Assembly: GCA_964410725.1 (NCBI GenBank)
Contig: CAYPID010000051.1
Span: 1 to 15,498 of the forward strand
Direction of reading: 5' to 3'
Source of the DNA: CALAZP01 sp964410725
Lineage (GTDB): Bacteria; Bacteroidota; Bacteroidia; Chitinophagales; Saprospiraceae
DNA: 15,498 nt
Shown: piece by piece, positions 5,958-13,099 of the stretch
Position numbering within the stretch: position 1 is the stretch's first letter
Layout: every line of letters starts with the position of its first letter
Program-made: the position numbers and the translations under genes
Notes under the pieces: model-generated
The model's database searches: none
Told to the model about the DNA's origin: nothing
Seen by the model: the letters and a program-made list of their open reading frames with translations, nothing else

Positions 5958-8111
5958 ATGGGACAACAGATTCCAATTTCAACTTCCTTTCAACTTCCCG
6001 ATGGTCGGGAGGTTATTATAGAGACCGGGAAGTTGGCTACCCAGGCCCATGGTTCTGTGGTAATTAAAATTGAAGATACCATGCTTTTTGCTTCTGTGGT
6101 ATCTAACTATGAAATGAAAGAGGGGCAGGCATTTTTTCCGCTTTCCGTTGATTATCAAGAAAAATTTGCCTCAGCCGGAAGGATTCCGGGAAATTTTTTC
6201 CGAAGGGAAACCAAACTATCGGATTATGAAGTATTGATCAGTAGATTGGTGGATAGAGCCATTAGACCTTTATTCCCCGACAATTACATGAATGAAACGC
6301 AGGTCATCATCAATCTCATCTCAGGGGATACAGATGTCCCACCGGATGCTTTTGCCGCCTTAGCGGCGTCTGCTGCTTTGTCGGTTTCTGATATTCCATT
6401 TGCAGGACCCATTTCGGAAGTGAGAGTGGCACGAGTCAATGGGAAGTTTGTCGTCAACCCCAAGCATAGTGAAATGGAAAATGCAGATATGGATTTCATT
6501 GTTGCAGCGACTATGGATAATGTGATGATGGTGGAAGGAGAGGCTAATGAATGTGCGGAAAAAGATCTAATCGAGGCGATTAAAATTGCTCACGATGCCA
6601 TTAAGGTTCAATGTCAAGCGCAGTTAGATTTGGCCCAAAAGGTAGGGGAAAAGGCGGCGACTAAAAGAGACATCGTTTTGTTGCCCGAGGATGCTGATTT
6701 GAAAGCTTGGGTAGCGGGTGAAACCGAAAAGGCTATTTATGAAGTAGCTTCCGGTTCATTGGATAAAAACACCAGAAAAAGCAGATTCGATGAAATCAAG
6801 ACTTCCTTGATGGAGCGATTTGATGAAAAATATGGTGCAGATGAGGAGGTGGAATCAAAGGCTAAAATGGTGGATCGGTATTTTGGCAAACTCAAAAAGG
6901 AGGTCATTAGAAATATGGTTTTGGACAAGGGGATTCGTCTGGATGGGCGAAAAACTACCGAAATCAGGAATATCTGGTGTGAGGTGGATTATTTGCCTTC
7001 TGCACATGGATCAGCTATTTTCACCAGAGGGGAAACCCAATCTTTAACTTCTATGACATTGGGGACCAAGCAGGATGAAATGATGATTGACAATGCGCTG
7101 GGGATGCGATTTGATCGATTTATTCTTCACTATAATTTCCCAGCCTATTCTACAGGAGAGGTAAAGCCTATGCGAGGACCTGGTAGAAGGGAGGTAGGAC
7201 ATGCCAACTTGGCTGGTAGAGCATTAAGGAAAGTATTACCTTCTGAATTCCCTTATACCATGCGTATTGTTTCCGACATCATGGAATCTAATGGTTCATC
7301 TTCCATGGCAACAGTTTGCGCAGGTACTTTAGCGATGATGGATGCCGGTGTACAGATTAAAGCACCTGTTTCGGGAATTGCGATGGGAATGATTGCTGAG
7401 GGAAGTAGAATTGCCATTCTTAGCGATATATTAGGCGATGAAGATGCATTAGGAGATATGGACTTCAAGGTCACTGGTACGGATCAGGGAATTACGGCGG
7501 TTCAAATGGATATAAAGGTAGATGGATTGCCCTATGAAATACTAGAGAATGCCCTTTCTCAAGCTAAAGATGGAAGAATTCATATTCTCAATGAAATGAA
7601 GAAAACCATTGATTTGCCTCGGGAAGATTATAAGCCCCATGCCCCTCGTATTGTAGAATTGGTGATTGATAAGAGTTTTATCGGTGCGGTAATTGGCCCA
7701 GGTGGAAAAGTGATTCAGGAGATTCAAGCAGAGACGGGTACCAATATCAATATAGAGGAGGTCAATGATCAGGGAATTGTAAGTATTGCCAGTACCAATA
7801 AAGCTTCCATTGATGCGGCGTTAGAACGCATTAAGAAAATTACTTTTGTACCACAAGTTGGGGATGTATATGAGGGAAAGGTCAAAACGGTTATGCCTTA
7901 TGGGGTGTTTGTTGACTTCTTAGGAAAGAGTGGTTTGTTGCATGTATCCGAAATTTCACATTCAAGAATTGACAAAGTAGAAGAAGTCTTCAAAGAAGGT
8001 GACCCGGTTAAAGTTAAATTAGTGGGGGTAGATCCTAAAACAGGTAAATTAAGACTATCAAGGAAGGCTTTATTGCCTAAACCTGAAAGGCCTGCCTCTA
8101 AAGAAGAATAG
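5958..8111 (+). CDS. pnp: Polyribonucleotide nucleotidyltransferase (PNPase)
   Basis: PNPase degrades RNA 3' to 5' by phosphorolysis and can add 3' tails; it acts as a cytoplasmic trimer. The 717-aa protein has the full family layout: first RNase PH domain (about 15-145, with G-N-F-F-R-R-E and S-R-L-V-D-R-A-I-R-P-L-F-P), the alpha-helical linker, second RNase PH domain (about 330-555), KH (about 560-620) and S1 (about 635-702). In the second core the catalytic region L-G-D-E-D-A-L-G-D-M-D-F is intact. Asp494 and Asp500 have the same spacing as the E. coli active-site aspartates 486 and 492. The KH loop G-P-G-G is at 580-583. The S1 domain runs from G-D-V-Y-E-G-K-V to L-R-L-S-R-K-A-L. It has its own -7 element and a structured leader. 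The start fits the normal N-terminus, and nothing is missing. Confidence 0.98.
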   Translation: MGQQIPISTSFQLPDGREVIIETGKLATQAHGSVVIKIEDTMLFASVVSNYEMKEGQAFFPLSVDYQEKFASAGRIPGNFFRRETKLSDYEVLISRLVDRAIRPLFPDNYMNETQVIINLISGDTDVPPDAFAALAASAALSVSDIPFAGPISEVRVARVNGKFVVNPKHSEMENADMDFIVAATMDNVMMVEGEANECAEKDLIEAIKIAHDAIKVQCQAQLDLAQKVGEKAATKRDIVLLPEDADLKAWVAGETEKAIYEVASGSLDKNTRKSRFDEIKTSLMERFDEKYGADEEVESKAKMVDRYFGKLKKEVIRNMVLDKGIRLDGRKTTEIRNIWCEVDYLPSAHGSAIFTRGETQSLTSMTLGTKQDEMMIDNALGMRFDRFILHYNFPAYSTGEVKPMRGPGRREVGHANLAGRALRKVLPSEFPYTMRIVSDIMESNGSSSMATVCAGTLAMMDAGVQIKAPVSGIAMGMIAEGSRIAILSDILGDEDALGDMDFKVTGTDQGITAVQMDIKVDGLPYEILENALSQAKDGRIHILNEMKKTIDLPREDYKPHAPRIVELVIDKSFIGAVIGPGGKVIQEIQAETGTNINIEEVNDQGIVSIASTNKASIDAALERIKKITFVPQVGDVYEGKVKTVMPYGVFVDFLGKSGLLHVSEISHSRIDKVEEVFKEGDPVKVKLVGVDPKTGKLRLSRKALLPKPERPASKEE

Positions 8112-8141
8112 AAGAACATCTTTTCTTACTTCAGGAACTTA

Positions 8142-8175
8142 AAAGGGTAAACAAGTGTTTACCCTTTACTTTTTA
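8142..8175 (+). terminator. Hairpin with imperfect T tract between pnp and rpoD
   Basis: A perfect 11-bp stem (8142-8152 with 8157-8167, AAAGGGTAAAC / GTTTACCCTTT) has an AAGT loop. It is followed by ACTTTTTA, so the T tract is interrupted and short. It is probably a terminator for pnp, perhaps a leaky one, since rpoD begins only 35 bases past the stem. Confidence 0.7.
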
Positions 8176-8202
8176 CAACCAAATAAAATGAAGTAAGCTA
8201 GG

Positions 8203-9069
8203 ATGAGGCAATTAAAAATTACGGCCAAAATAACCAATCGAGAGAGCCTTTCTCTCGAAAAATATTTAAATGATATTTCTAAGATTCCGATGGTCAGTCC
8301 CGATGAGGAAATTGATTTAGCCATTAGAATCAAAAAAGGAGATGAAGAAGCACTCAACAAATTAACCAGGGGAAACTTGAGATTTGTTGTTTCTGTTGCT
8401 AAGCAGTATCAAAATCAAGGTTTATCGTTAAGTGATTTGATTAATGAAGGCAATATGGGTTTGATGAAAGCAGCTAAGCGCTTTGATGAAACTAAGGGTT
8501 TCAAGTTCATTTCTTATGCGGTCTGGTGGATCAGACAATCTATCCTTCAAGCTATTGTTGAGAATTCCAGATTGGTTAGAATGCCAGTCAATAAGGTGGG
8601 TGGGTACACTAGAATTCACCGGGCGATAGCCTCCTTTTTACAGCAATTTGAGCGGGAACCTTCTACGGAGGAATTAGCGGAATTATTGGACTTGACTCCA
8701 AGAGAAGTCACTAATTTGATGAAAAGTGCCAATAGGCATACTTCTATGGATGCCCCCATGAGTGGAGAAGAAGGCGATGCTACCATGCTTGACACCATTT
8801 CTACAGATGAGGCTGATAGTCCGGATATGGATTTAATGGCTCAATCATTAAAAGATGAGGTGAGGGAGGGAATGAGTATTCTTTCAGACAGGGAGGTCGA
8901 TGTACTTTCTGCTTATTATGGATTGCAAACTGGGAAAGCATTAACTTTAGATGAAATAGGGGAGATGTACGAATTGACCAGAGAGCGGGTGCGCCAGATT
9001 AAAGAAAGAGCGATAAGAAGATTGAGAAGGTCTTACAATCGAAACAATTTAAAATCCTATCTAGGCTAA
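8203..9069 (+). CDS. rpoD: Primary sigma factor RpoD/SigA (short Bacteroidota form)
   Basis: This protein directs RNA polymerase to housekeeping promoters. At 288 aa it is the compact form usual in Bacteroidota, without region 1.1 or the non-conserved insert of the E. coli protein. Region 1.2 begins S-L-E-K-Y-L-N-D-I. Region 2 is clear in N-L-R-F-V-V-S-V-A-K, D-L-I-N-E-G-N-M-G-L and F-I-S-Y-A-V-W-W-I-R-Q-S-I. Region 3 follows (R-M-P-V-N-K through P-R-E-V). Region 4 carries the -33 reading helix in E-I-G-E-M-Y-E-L-T-R-E-R-V-R-Q-I-K. This sigma recognises TTTG / TAnnTTTG, and such sites are visible elsewhere in the window. The AUG at 8203 gives the standard N-terminus M-R-Q-L-K-I. No perfect -7 was found upstream (TACTTTTT at 8167-8174 is one base off), so read-through from pnp may contribute. 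Confidence 0.97.
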   Translation: MRQLKITAKITNRESLSLEKYLNDISKIPMVSPDEEIDLAIRIKKGDEEALNKLTRGNLRFVVSVAKQYQNQGLSLSDLINEGNMGLMKAAKRFDETKGFKFISYAVWWIRQSILQAIVENSRLVRMPVNKVGGYTRIHRAIASFLQQFEREPSTEELAELLDLTPREVTNLMKSANRHTSMDAPMSGEEGDATMLDTISTDEADSPDMDLMAQSLKDEVREGMSILSDREVDVLSAYYGLQTGKALTLDEIGEMYELTRERVRQIKERAIRRLRRSYNRNNLKSYLG

Positions 9070-9094
9070 TCAGTTTGTTTCGTATTTTTAGGAC

Positions 9095-9748
9095 ATGGGA
9101 ATAATTACAATTACTACACTTTTGGTAACGGGGGCGGGTGCCTTCATGCTATGGAAGTTAATTCCGGGTATAAGTCCTGGTGAAAAGCGCGTTCAAAATG
9201 ATTTCAAAGAGCTAAAGAAGGAAATCAAAGAGTCCTTAATGGAATTGGTTCCTATTCAAAAAAAGGAATTGGATTTGCTCTCTCCTAGAGTTTTTAGTTT
9301 GAAGGGCCGCAAGCAAAAAAGTGGATTTTTCGGTACCGTATTTGAAGAGCCTGTTGCTCAATTTGCTGGAATCCGCTATGGTTCTGCTCACCATGATGGG
9401 GCATGGGTAATACAATTAGCGAATATGGAGCTATTGTATTGGAGAAAAAAAAAGGAGACCAGGTTGGTCATTGATAAAACCTTTGTTGGTATTATAGATG
9501 AATTGGGAAATCTAAAGTCAGCAAAAGGTGAAATATTAGCCCAGGTTCAGCCGCTAAAGGGAGAATACATTCCGCTTGTCATGAAGGGAAATGAAGTAGC
9601 GGGAATATTCAATCCGAAGAAAGATGCTGAAGGAGAACTCACTTCTAGAATGTTCCATTTTATCGATGATAATTTGGAAGGCAATCAATTGGTATTGGTA
9701 TTGGCGATGACCTATTACATTTTTTTACGCTCCATTTTTGTGGGATAA
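9095..9748 (+). CDS. Uncharacterised membrane-anchored protein downstream of rpoD
   Basis: I do not recognise this 217-aa protein. It starts with one hydrophobic helix (residues 2-22), followed by a highly charged, probably helical stretch (about 30-60, K-E-L-K-K-E-I-K-E). Residues 65-195 look mostly beta-stranded, with short alternating hydrophobic segments and G/N turns such as V-M-K-G-N-E-V-A-G-I-F. The last 19 residues (199-217, L-V-L-V-L-A-M-T-Y-Y-I-F) are hydrophobic again: either a second membrane helix or a buried core helix. The gene begins 25 bp after rpoD with no terminator between, so it is probably co-transcribed. An AGGA at 9089-9092 lies 2 bases before the AUG, probably too close to act as a Shine-Dalgarno. 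Its last 24 bases overlap the 3' end of the convergent cmk gene. The extended frame and neat spacing to rpoD support it as real. Confidence 0.75.
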   Translation: MGIITITTLLVTGAGAFMLWKLIPGISPGEKRVQNDFKELKKEIKESLMELVPIQKKELDLLSPRVFSLKGRKQKSGFFGTVFEEPVAQFAGIRYGSAHHDGAWVIQLANMELLYWRKKKETRLVIDKTFVGIIDELGNLKSAKGEILAQVQPLKGEYIPLVMKGNEVAGIFNPKKDAEGELTSRMFHFIDDNLEGNQLVLVLAMTYYIFLRSIFVG

Positions 9749-10411
9749 ACGCGTTTGAATCAAAGATAACACCATAGCATTTTGTTCTGCTTTGGTGAGC
9801 TGTGAGTTATCGATGACAATAGCGTCTGCTGCTTTGCGCAGAGGACTGTGCGAACGGGTAGTATCGTAGTAATCCCTTATTCTTATATTTTGAGCGATTT
9901 CCTTTCTATTGACTTTTTTGCCTTGCTCTTCTAGTTGATGGACTCTTCTATCCAATCTAATAGCGGGTGATGCAGTTAGGAAAATTTTCAAAAAGGCATT
10001 TGGAAAAACAACAGTTCCAATATCGCGTCCGTCCATAATGAGGTTTTGGCGTGCCCCCATATCTTGTTGTTGTTGAACCATGGCAGCTCTCACCACAGGG
10101 AGTGCGGCTACCCTGCTTACATGCTGGGCAACCTCCATACTTCGGATTTCTGAACTTACATTTTTACCGTTGAGGTACAGCCTTCTTTCTCCATCTTCTA
10201 GAGCAAAATTCAAGTGAATATTTTCGGTAAGTTGATGGGAAAGAACAGCTTCTGAGTTGAAGTCAGATAGCCCAATTTGCAGAAAATAAAGAGTAACTGC
10301 GCGGTACATAGCGCCTGTGTCAACATAAACCCATTCTAAATGATGCGCCAAATCTTTGGCGAGGGTGCTTTTGCCACAGGCACTATAACCGTCAATGGCA
10401 ACTACGTTCAT
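9725..10411 (-). CDS. cmk: Cytidylate kinase
   Basis: This enzyme phosphorylates CMP and dCMP with ATP, feeding CTP and dCTP synthesis and recycling CMP from RNA decay. The 228-aa length fits. The P-loop is at residues 8-16 (G-Y-S-A-C-G-K-S-T), a variant of the more common G-P-A-G-S-G-K-S-T with the G-x4-G-K-[ST] pattern kept. Then come Y-V-D-T-G-A-M-Y-R-A-V-T, the M-D-G-R-D-I-G-T-V-V-F-P nucleotide-binding segment, and the lid with R-D-Y-Y-D-T-T-R followed by P-L-R-K-A-A-D-A and I-D-N-S. It follows the small DUF2795-type gene after only 5 bp, so the two form an operon from the promoter at 10661-10691. Its 3' end overlaps the convergent 217-aa gene by 24 bases. Confidence 0.96.
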   Translation of the reverse strand: MNVVAIDGYSACGKSTLAKDLAHHLEWVYVDTGAMYRAVTLYFLQIGLSDFNSEAVLSHQLTENIHLNFALEDGERRLYLNGKNVSSEIRSMEVAQHVSRVAALPVVRAAMVQQQQDMGARQNLIMDGRDIGTVVFPNAFLKIFLTASPAIRLDRRVHQLEEQGKKVNRKEIAQNIRIRDYYDTTRSHSPLRKAADAIVIDNSQLTKAEQNAMVLSLIQTRLSHKNGA

Positions 10412-10416
10412 GTGCG

Positions 10417-10638
10417 CTAATACTCGTCTTCGTTGAAGAGGAAATCGTCTTTTCTCGGGTAATCAGGCCAAATGTCCTCGATTCCATCGTAAATTTCTCC
10501 TTCGTCTTCCATTTGCTGGAGATTTTCAATCACCTCTAAGGGGGCACCGGATCGAATGGCGTAGTCAATCAACTCGTCTCTAGTGGCAGGCCATGGGGCA
10601 TCCTCTAGATAGGAGGCAAGTTCAAGTGTCCAATACAT
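10417..10638 (-). CDS. Small acidic DUF2795-type protein
   Basis: This 73-aa, very acidic protein begins M-Y-W-T-L-E-L-A-S-Y-L-E-D-A-P-W-P and contains A-T-R-D-E-L-I-D-Y-A-I-R-S-G-A-P, the helical core I associate with DUF2795 proteins. The C-terminus is extremely acidic and aromatic (I-E-D-I-W-P-D-Y-P, then F-L-F-N-E-D-E-Y). I recall nearly identical small proteins throughout Bacteroidota; the degree of conservation suggests a basic role, but I know of no function. It has a textbook promoter immediately upstream and is followed after 5 bp by cmk. No signal peptide or membrane segment is present. Confidence 0.85.
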   Translation of the reverse strand: MYWTLELASYLEDAPWPATRDELIDYAIRSGAPLEVIENLQQMEDEGEIYDGIEDIWPDYPRKDDFLFNEDEY

Positions 10639-10660
10639 AAATGAAAGGTTAAAATTTTCA

Positions 10661-10691
10661 CAAAAGTAGCAATTAAAATGAATCGTCCAAA
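10661..10691 (-). promoter_or_regulatory. Consensus Bacteroidota promoter for the DUF2795-cmk operon
   Basis: On the minus strand TTTG (10688-10691) is followed after exactly 19 bp by TACTTTTG (10661-10668). This matches the TTTG-N19-TAnnTTTG consensus at every fixed base. The predicted transcript start is near 10654, giving a leader of about 15 nt to the AUG at 10638. The -33 element ends right next to the stop codon of the upstream gene (10692-10694). Confidence 0.85.
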
Positions 10692-11876
10692 TTAATTTAC
10701 CTCAGGCTGAAAAATTAGAAAGGGTTTGGGCTGCTCAGCTCTTAATGTAGGGGGGATGTGCCCTATTTTATAGTATCCCTCCGGACCAGTGGGGTCGCAA
10801 TAATAATAAGATTGTTGATTGATTTGAATGGTGGGTGTATCTTTTTCCACTTCTAAAGTATGTGCTGCGATTCCTATTGAAATATGGTTGGGATAATCCA
10901 AAACTACTAATGGCAGATCAAGTAAAAGATCGTTGAGTTGATAAAATAACGCCGCTCTGTCCTCACAATCGGAAAATGGATTCACAAAAACCTCTTCAGC
11001 TATCATAGGTCGATTGCGACCATATCCCTCCTGATCTGTTTTGTATTCAAAAGCAGATCGGGTGAATGCCATTAGAAAAGCAACCTTATTTTCCGTGGTC
11101 ATGCTTTCCATAGCCATTTGTAATTGAGGCACCAAACTATTAATAAGGTAGGGGGATAAAGCAGTTTTAAAGTAGGTTTCAGGCTGTATTAACGGGTGAT
11201 CATCCATAAGAGCTGGCAAATTCCCATTGGTGGTGATTACAAATCTATAGGTACTATCTAAAAAGTCAAAAAGAACTTCTTTTTGAATGGGATCAAACAG
11301 TTGTGGTTGATTAAAATCAAGCGTGAGATTAAAGGGTGCTGATCCAGTTATGGAAAATGGATCTACTAAATTTCCCCAATTTTCTGGGTTTTCGTTAAGG
11401 CAAAAGTATTGCTTCCCATTGATTTCTTGGATTAGTTTACCATACACATCACTTTGCGTCCTTATAATGAGCAATAATTGGTTGTTTTGAGGAGCTATCG
11501 CCAATTCATAGCCACTGGAACTCAAACAATAGGCGACAAACAAATCTTTGATTGGACGACTTTTTTCCGAAAGGATATTTTCAGCAGCTTTTTCGAAAAA
11601 CAAATACAAGGGCCATCCCTGTAGTTCAAGTTCTCGACTTTTTTGAAGTAAAGATTCCGTGATTATATCATTATTAGCGAGTTGTTCGATTTGTGCCCCA
11701 ACCAATTCTACAGCTCTGCTGGACCAGGTAATGGGCTCAAAGATATCTTCGAATCCCGATTCATAGGGGAGGCTAACTTCCTGATGAAGGAAGGAGAAAG
11801 TCACCTCAGAAATGGGGTTTTTGGTGAACGCAGATGAAAATCCAATAATAAAAAGAAGGGTTCTTGTGATACGCAT
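10692..11876 (-). CDS. Exported transglutaminase-like (cysteine protease fold) protein
   Basis: This 394-aa protein begins with a plausible signal peptide (M-R-I-T-R-T-L-L-F-I-I-G-F, cleaved near residue 18-20), so it should act in the periplasm or at the outer membrane. The N-terminal 230 residues have no domain I can name. The C-terminal part has the transglutaminase-like fold with all three expected catalytic residues in order: Cys304 in F-S-D-C-E-D-R-A-A-L-F, His331 in N-H-I-S-I-G-I-A and Asp361 in Y-Y-Y-C-D-P-T-G-P. Such domains can be proteases, amidases or transglutaminases. The substrate is unknown, and the intact triad suggests an active enzyme. It lies 42 bp downstream of queA in the same direction and may be read with it. 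The gene after it has its own promoter. Confidence 0.78.
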   Translation of the reverse strand: MRITRTLLFIIGFSSAFTKNPISEVTFSFLHQEVSLPYESGFEDIFEPITWSSRAVELVGAQIEQLANNDIITESLLQKSRELELQGWPLYLFFEKAAENILSEKSRPIKDLFVAYCLSSSGYELAIAPQNNQLLLIIRTQSDVYGKLIQEINGKQYFCLNENPENWGNLVDPFSITGSAPFNLTLDFNQPQLFDPIQKEVLFDFLDSTYRFVITTNGNLPALMDDHPLIQPETYFKTALSPYLINSLVPQLQMAMESMTTENKVAFLMAFTRSAFEYKTDQEGYGRNRPMIAEEVFVNPFSDCEDRAALFYQLNDLLLDLPLVVLDYPNHISIGIAAHTLEVEKDTPTIQINQQSYYYCDPTGPEGYYKIGHIPPTLRAEQPKPFLIFQPEVN

Positions 11877-11918
11877 TTATAATGACTCAGACCCGGTAAT
11901 GGTTTTAATACCGCTTGA

Positions 11919-12983
11919 TTACAATATCAACATGGCATCGCCGTAGCTGAAAAACCTATACTTTTCTTTAATAGCCTGATGGTAGGCTTCTTTGATTAAC
12001 TCCTGCCCTCCAAAGGCACTGACCATAATCATCAAACTAGACTTTGGCAAGTGAAAATTGGAAATCATAGCATTGGCGATATAGAAATCAAAAGGAGGAT
12101 ATATAAATAAATTGGTCCATCCTTCCTCTGATTTGAGATATCCTTCTGCAGAGACTGATGATTCAATAGCTCTCATAGCCGTCGTACCGACAGCACATAT
12201 TTTAGTGTGCTTGTCCTTGGCCTTGTTGACAATGGCGCTAGCTTTTTCAGTGATTTTGAAAAATTCTGCATCCATTTTATGCTTGGATAAATCCTCTACA
12301 TCTATGCTTCTGAAAGTACCCAAACCAATGTGTAGGGTTAATTCGGCAAACTCAACTCCCTTGATTTCCAAACGCTTCATTAATTCCCTGCTAAAGTGCA
12401 TCCCCGCTGTTGGAGCTGCAACTGCACCTAGTTCTTTTGCAAAAATAGTTTGAAATCGCTCCTTGTCTAAGTCCTCAGCAGGTCTTCCAATTTCCTTCGG
12501 AAGGGGTGTATTGCCTAATTTATTCAATTCTCCTTGAAATTCCTCGTTAGTTCCATCGAACAAAAAACGAATGGTTCTTCCTCTAGATGTGGTGTTATCC
12601 ACCACTTCTGCAACTAAAATATCGTTATCGTGTTCGTCGCAGAAATACAATTTATTGCCTACCCTGATTTTTCTCGCAGGATCTACTAAAACATCCCATA
12701 GACGAGCGTCCGCATTTAATTCACGCAACAAGAAAACTTCAATATTGGCACCGGTTTTTTCTTTTTTGCCATATAGTCTGGCAGGAAAAACTTTGGTATT
12801 GTTCAGAATCATTACATCGTCTTCATCAAAGTATTCCAATACATCCTTGAAGACCTTGTGTTCTATTTTTCCACTATCTCTATGAATCACCATTAACCTG
12901 GATTCGTCCCGGTTATCGACAGGATATTTGGCGATTAATTTTTGAGGAATGTCAAATGAAAATTGAGATAGTTTAGCTTTCAT
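11919..12983 (-). CDS. queA: S-adenosylmethionine:tRNA ribosyltransferase-isomerase
   Basis: QueA transfers and isomerises the ribosyl part of SAM onto 7-aminomethyl-7-deazaguanine in tRNA, making epoxyqueuosine at wobble position 34. The 354-aa length is normal. Diagnostic segments run in order: F-D-I-P-Q-K-L-I-A-K-Y-P near the N-terminus, N-N-T-K-V-F-P-A-R-L, G-A-V-A-A-P-T-A-G-M-H-F at about 187-198, L-H-I-G-L-G-T-F-R, V-G-T-T-A-M-R-A-I-E-S, and N-F-H-L-P-K-S-S-L-M-I-M-V-S-A-F-G near the end. The other queuosine genes are not in the window. A -7 element (13011-13018) sits 28 bases upstream of the AUG. The exported transglutaminase-like gene follows 42 bp after its stop. Confidence 0.97.
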   Translation of the reverse strand: MKAKLSQFSFDIPQKLIAKYPVDNRDESRLMVIHRDSGKIEHKVFKDVLEYFDEDDVMILNNTKVFPARLYGKKEKTGANIEVFLLRELNADARLWDVLVDPARKIRVGNKLYFCDEHDNDILVAEVVDNTTSRGRTIRFLFDGTNEEFQGELNKLGNTPLPKEIGRPAEDLDKERFQTIFAKELGAVAAPTAGMHFSRELMKRLEIKGVEFAELTLHIGLGTFRSIDVEDLSKHKMDAEFFKITEKASAIVNKAKDKHTKICAVGTTAMRAIESSVSAEGYLKSEEGWTNLFIYPPFDFYIANAMISNFHLPKSSLMIMVSAFGGQELIKEAYHQAIKEKYRFFSYGDAMLIL

Positions 12984-13010
12984 TTAGATTAGGTGTTTTT
13001 TAAAAGAATG

Positions 13011-13018
13011 CAAAGATA
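13011..13018 (-). promoter_or_regulatory. -7 promoter element for queA
   Basis: On the minus strand TATCTTTG is an exact TAnnTTTG match, 28 bases before the queA AUG (12983), predicting a leader of about 20 nt. No TTTG at the -33 position was seen. Confidence 0.6.
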
Positions 13019-13087
13019 ATATTTTTTTATTTGTAGATAAATTAAGTGAATTCATCGAATACACACCTATGAGAATGCTATTAAGTT

Positions 13088-13095
13088 TATTTTTG
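13088..13095 (+). promoter_or_regulatory. -7-like element immediately before the permease start
   Basis: TATTTTTG matches TAnnTTTG exactly but ends only 4 bases before the AUG at 13100. If used, it would give an almost leaderless transcript. It could also be a chance match in T-rich DNA. Confidence 0.4.
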
Positions 13096-13099
13096 TTCT

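Noticed and set aside
11880..11918. Inverted repeat CGGTA...TACCG between queA and the next gene as a terminator
   Set aside because: Only five contiguous pairs with mismatches inside and no T tract on the minus strand, so it is too weak to annotate.
12112..12885. Two plus-strand open frames antisense to queA
   Set aside because: Both lie wholly inside a complete, well-conserved queA and give low-complexity Ser/Leu-rich translations with no family features.
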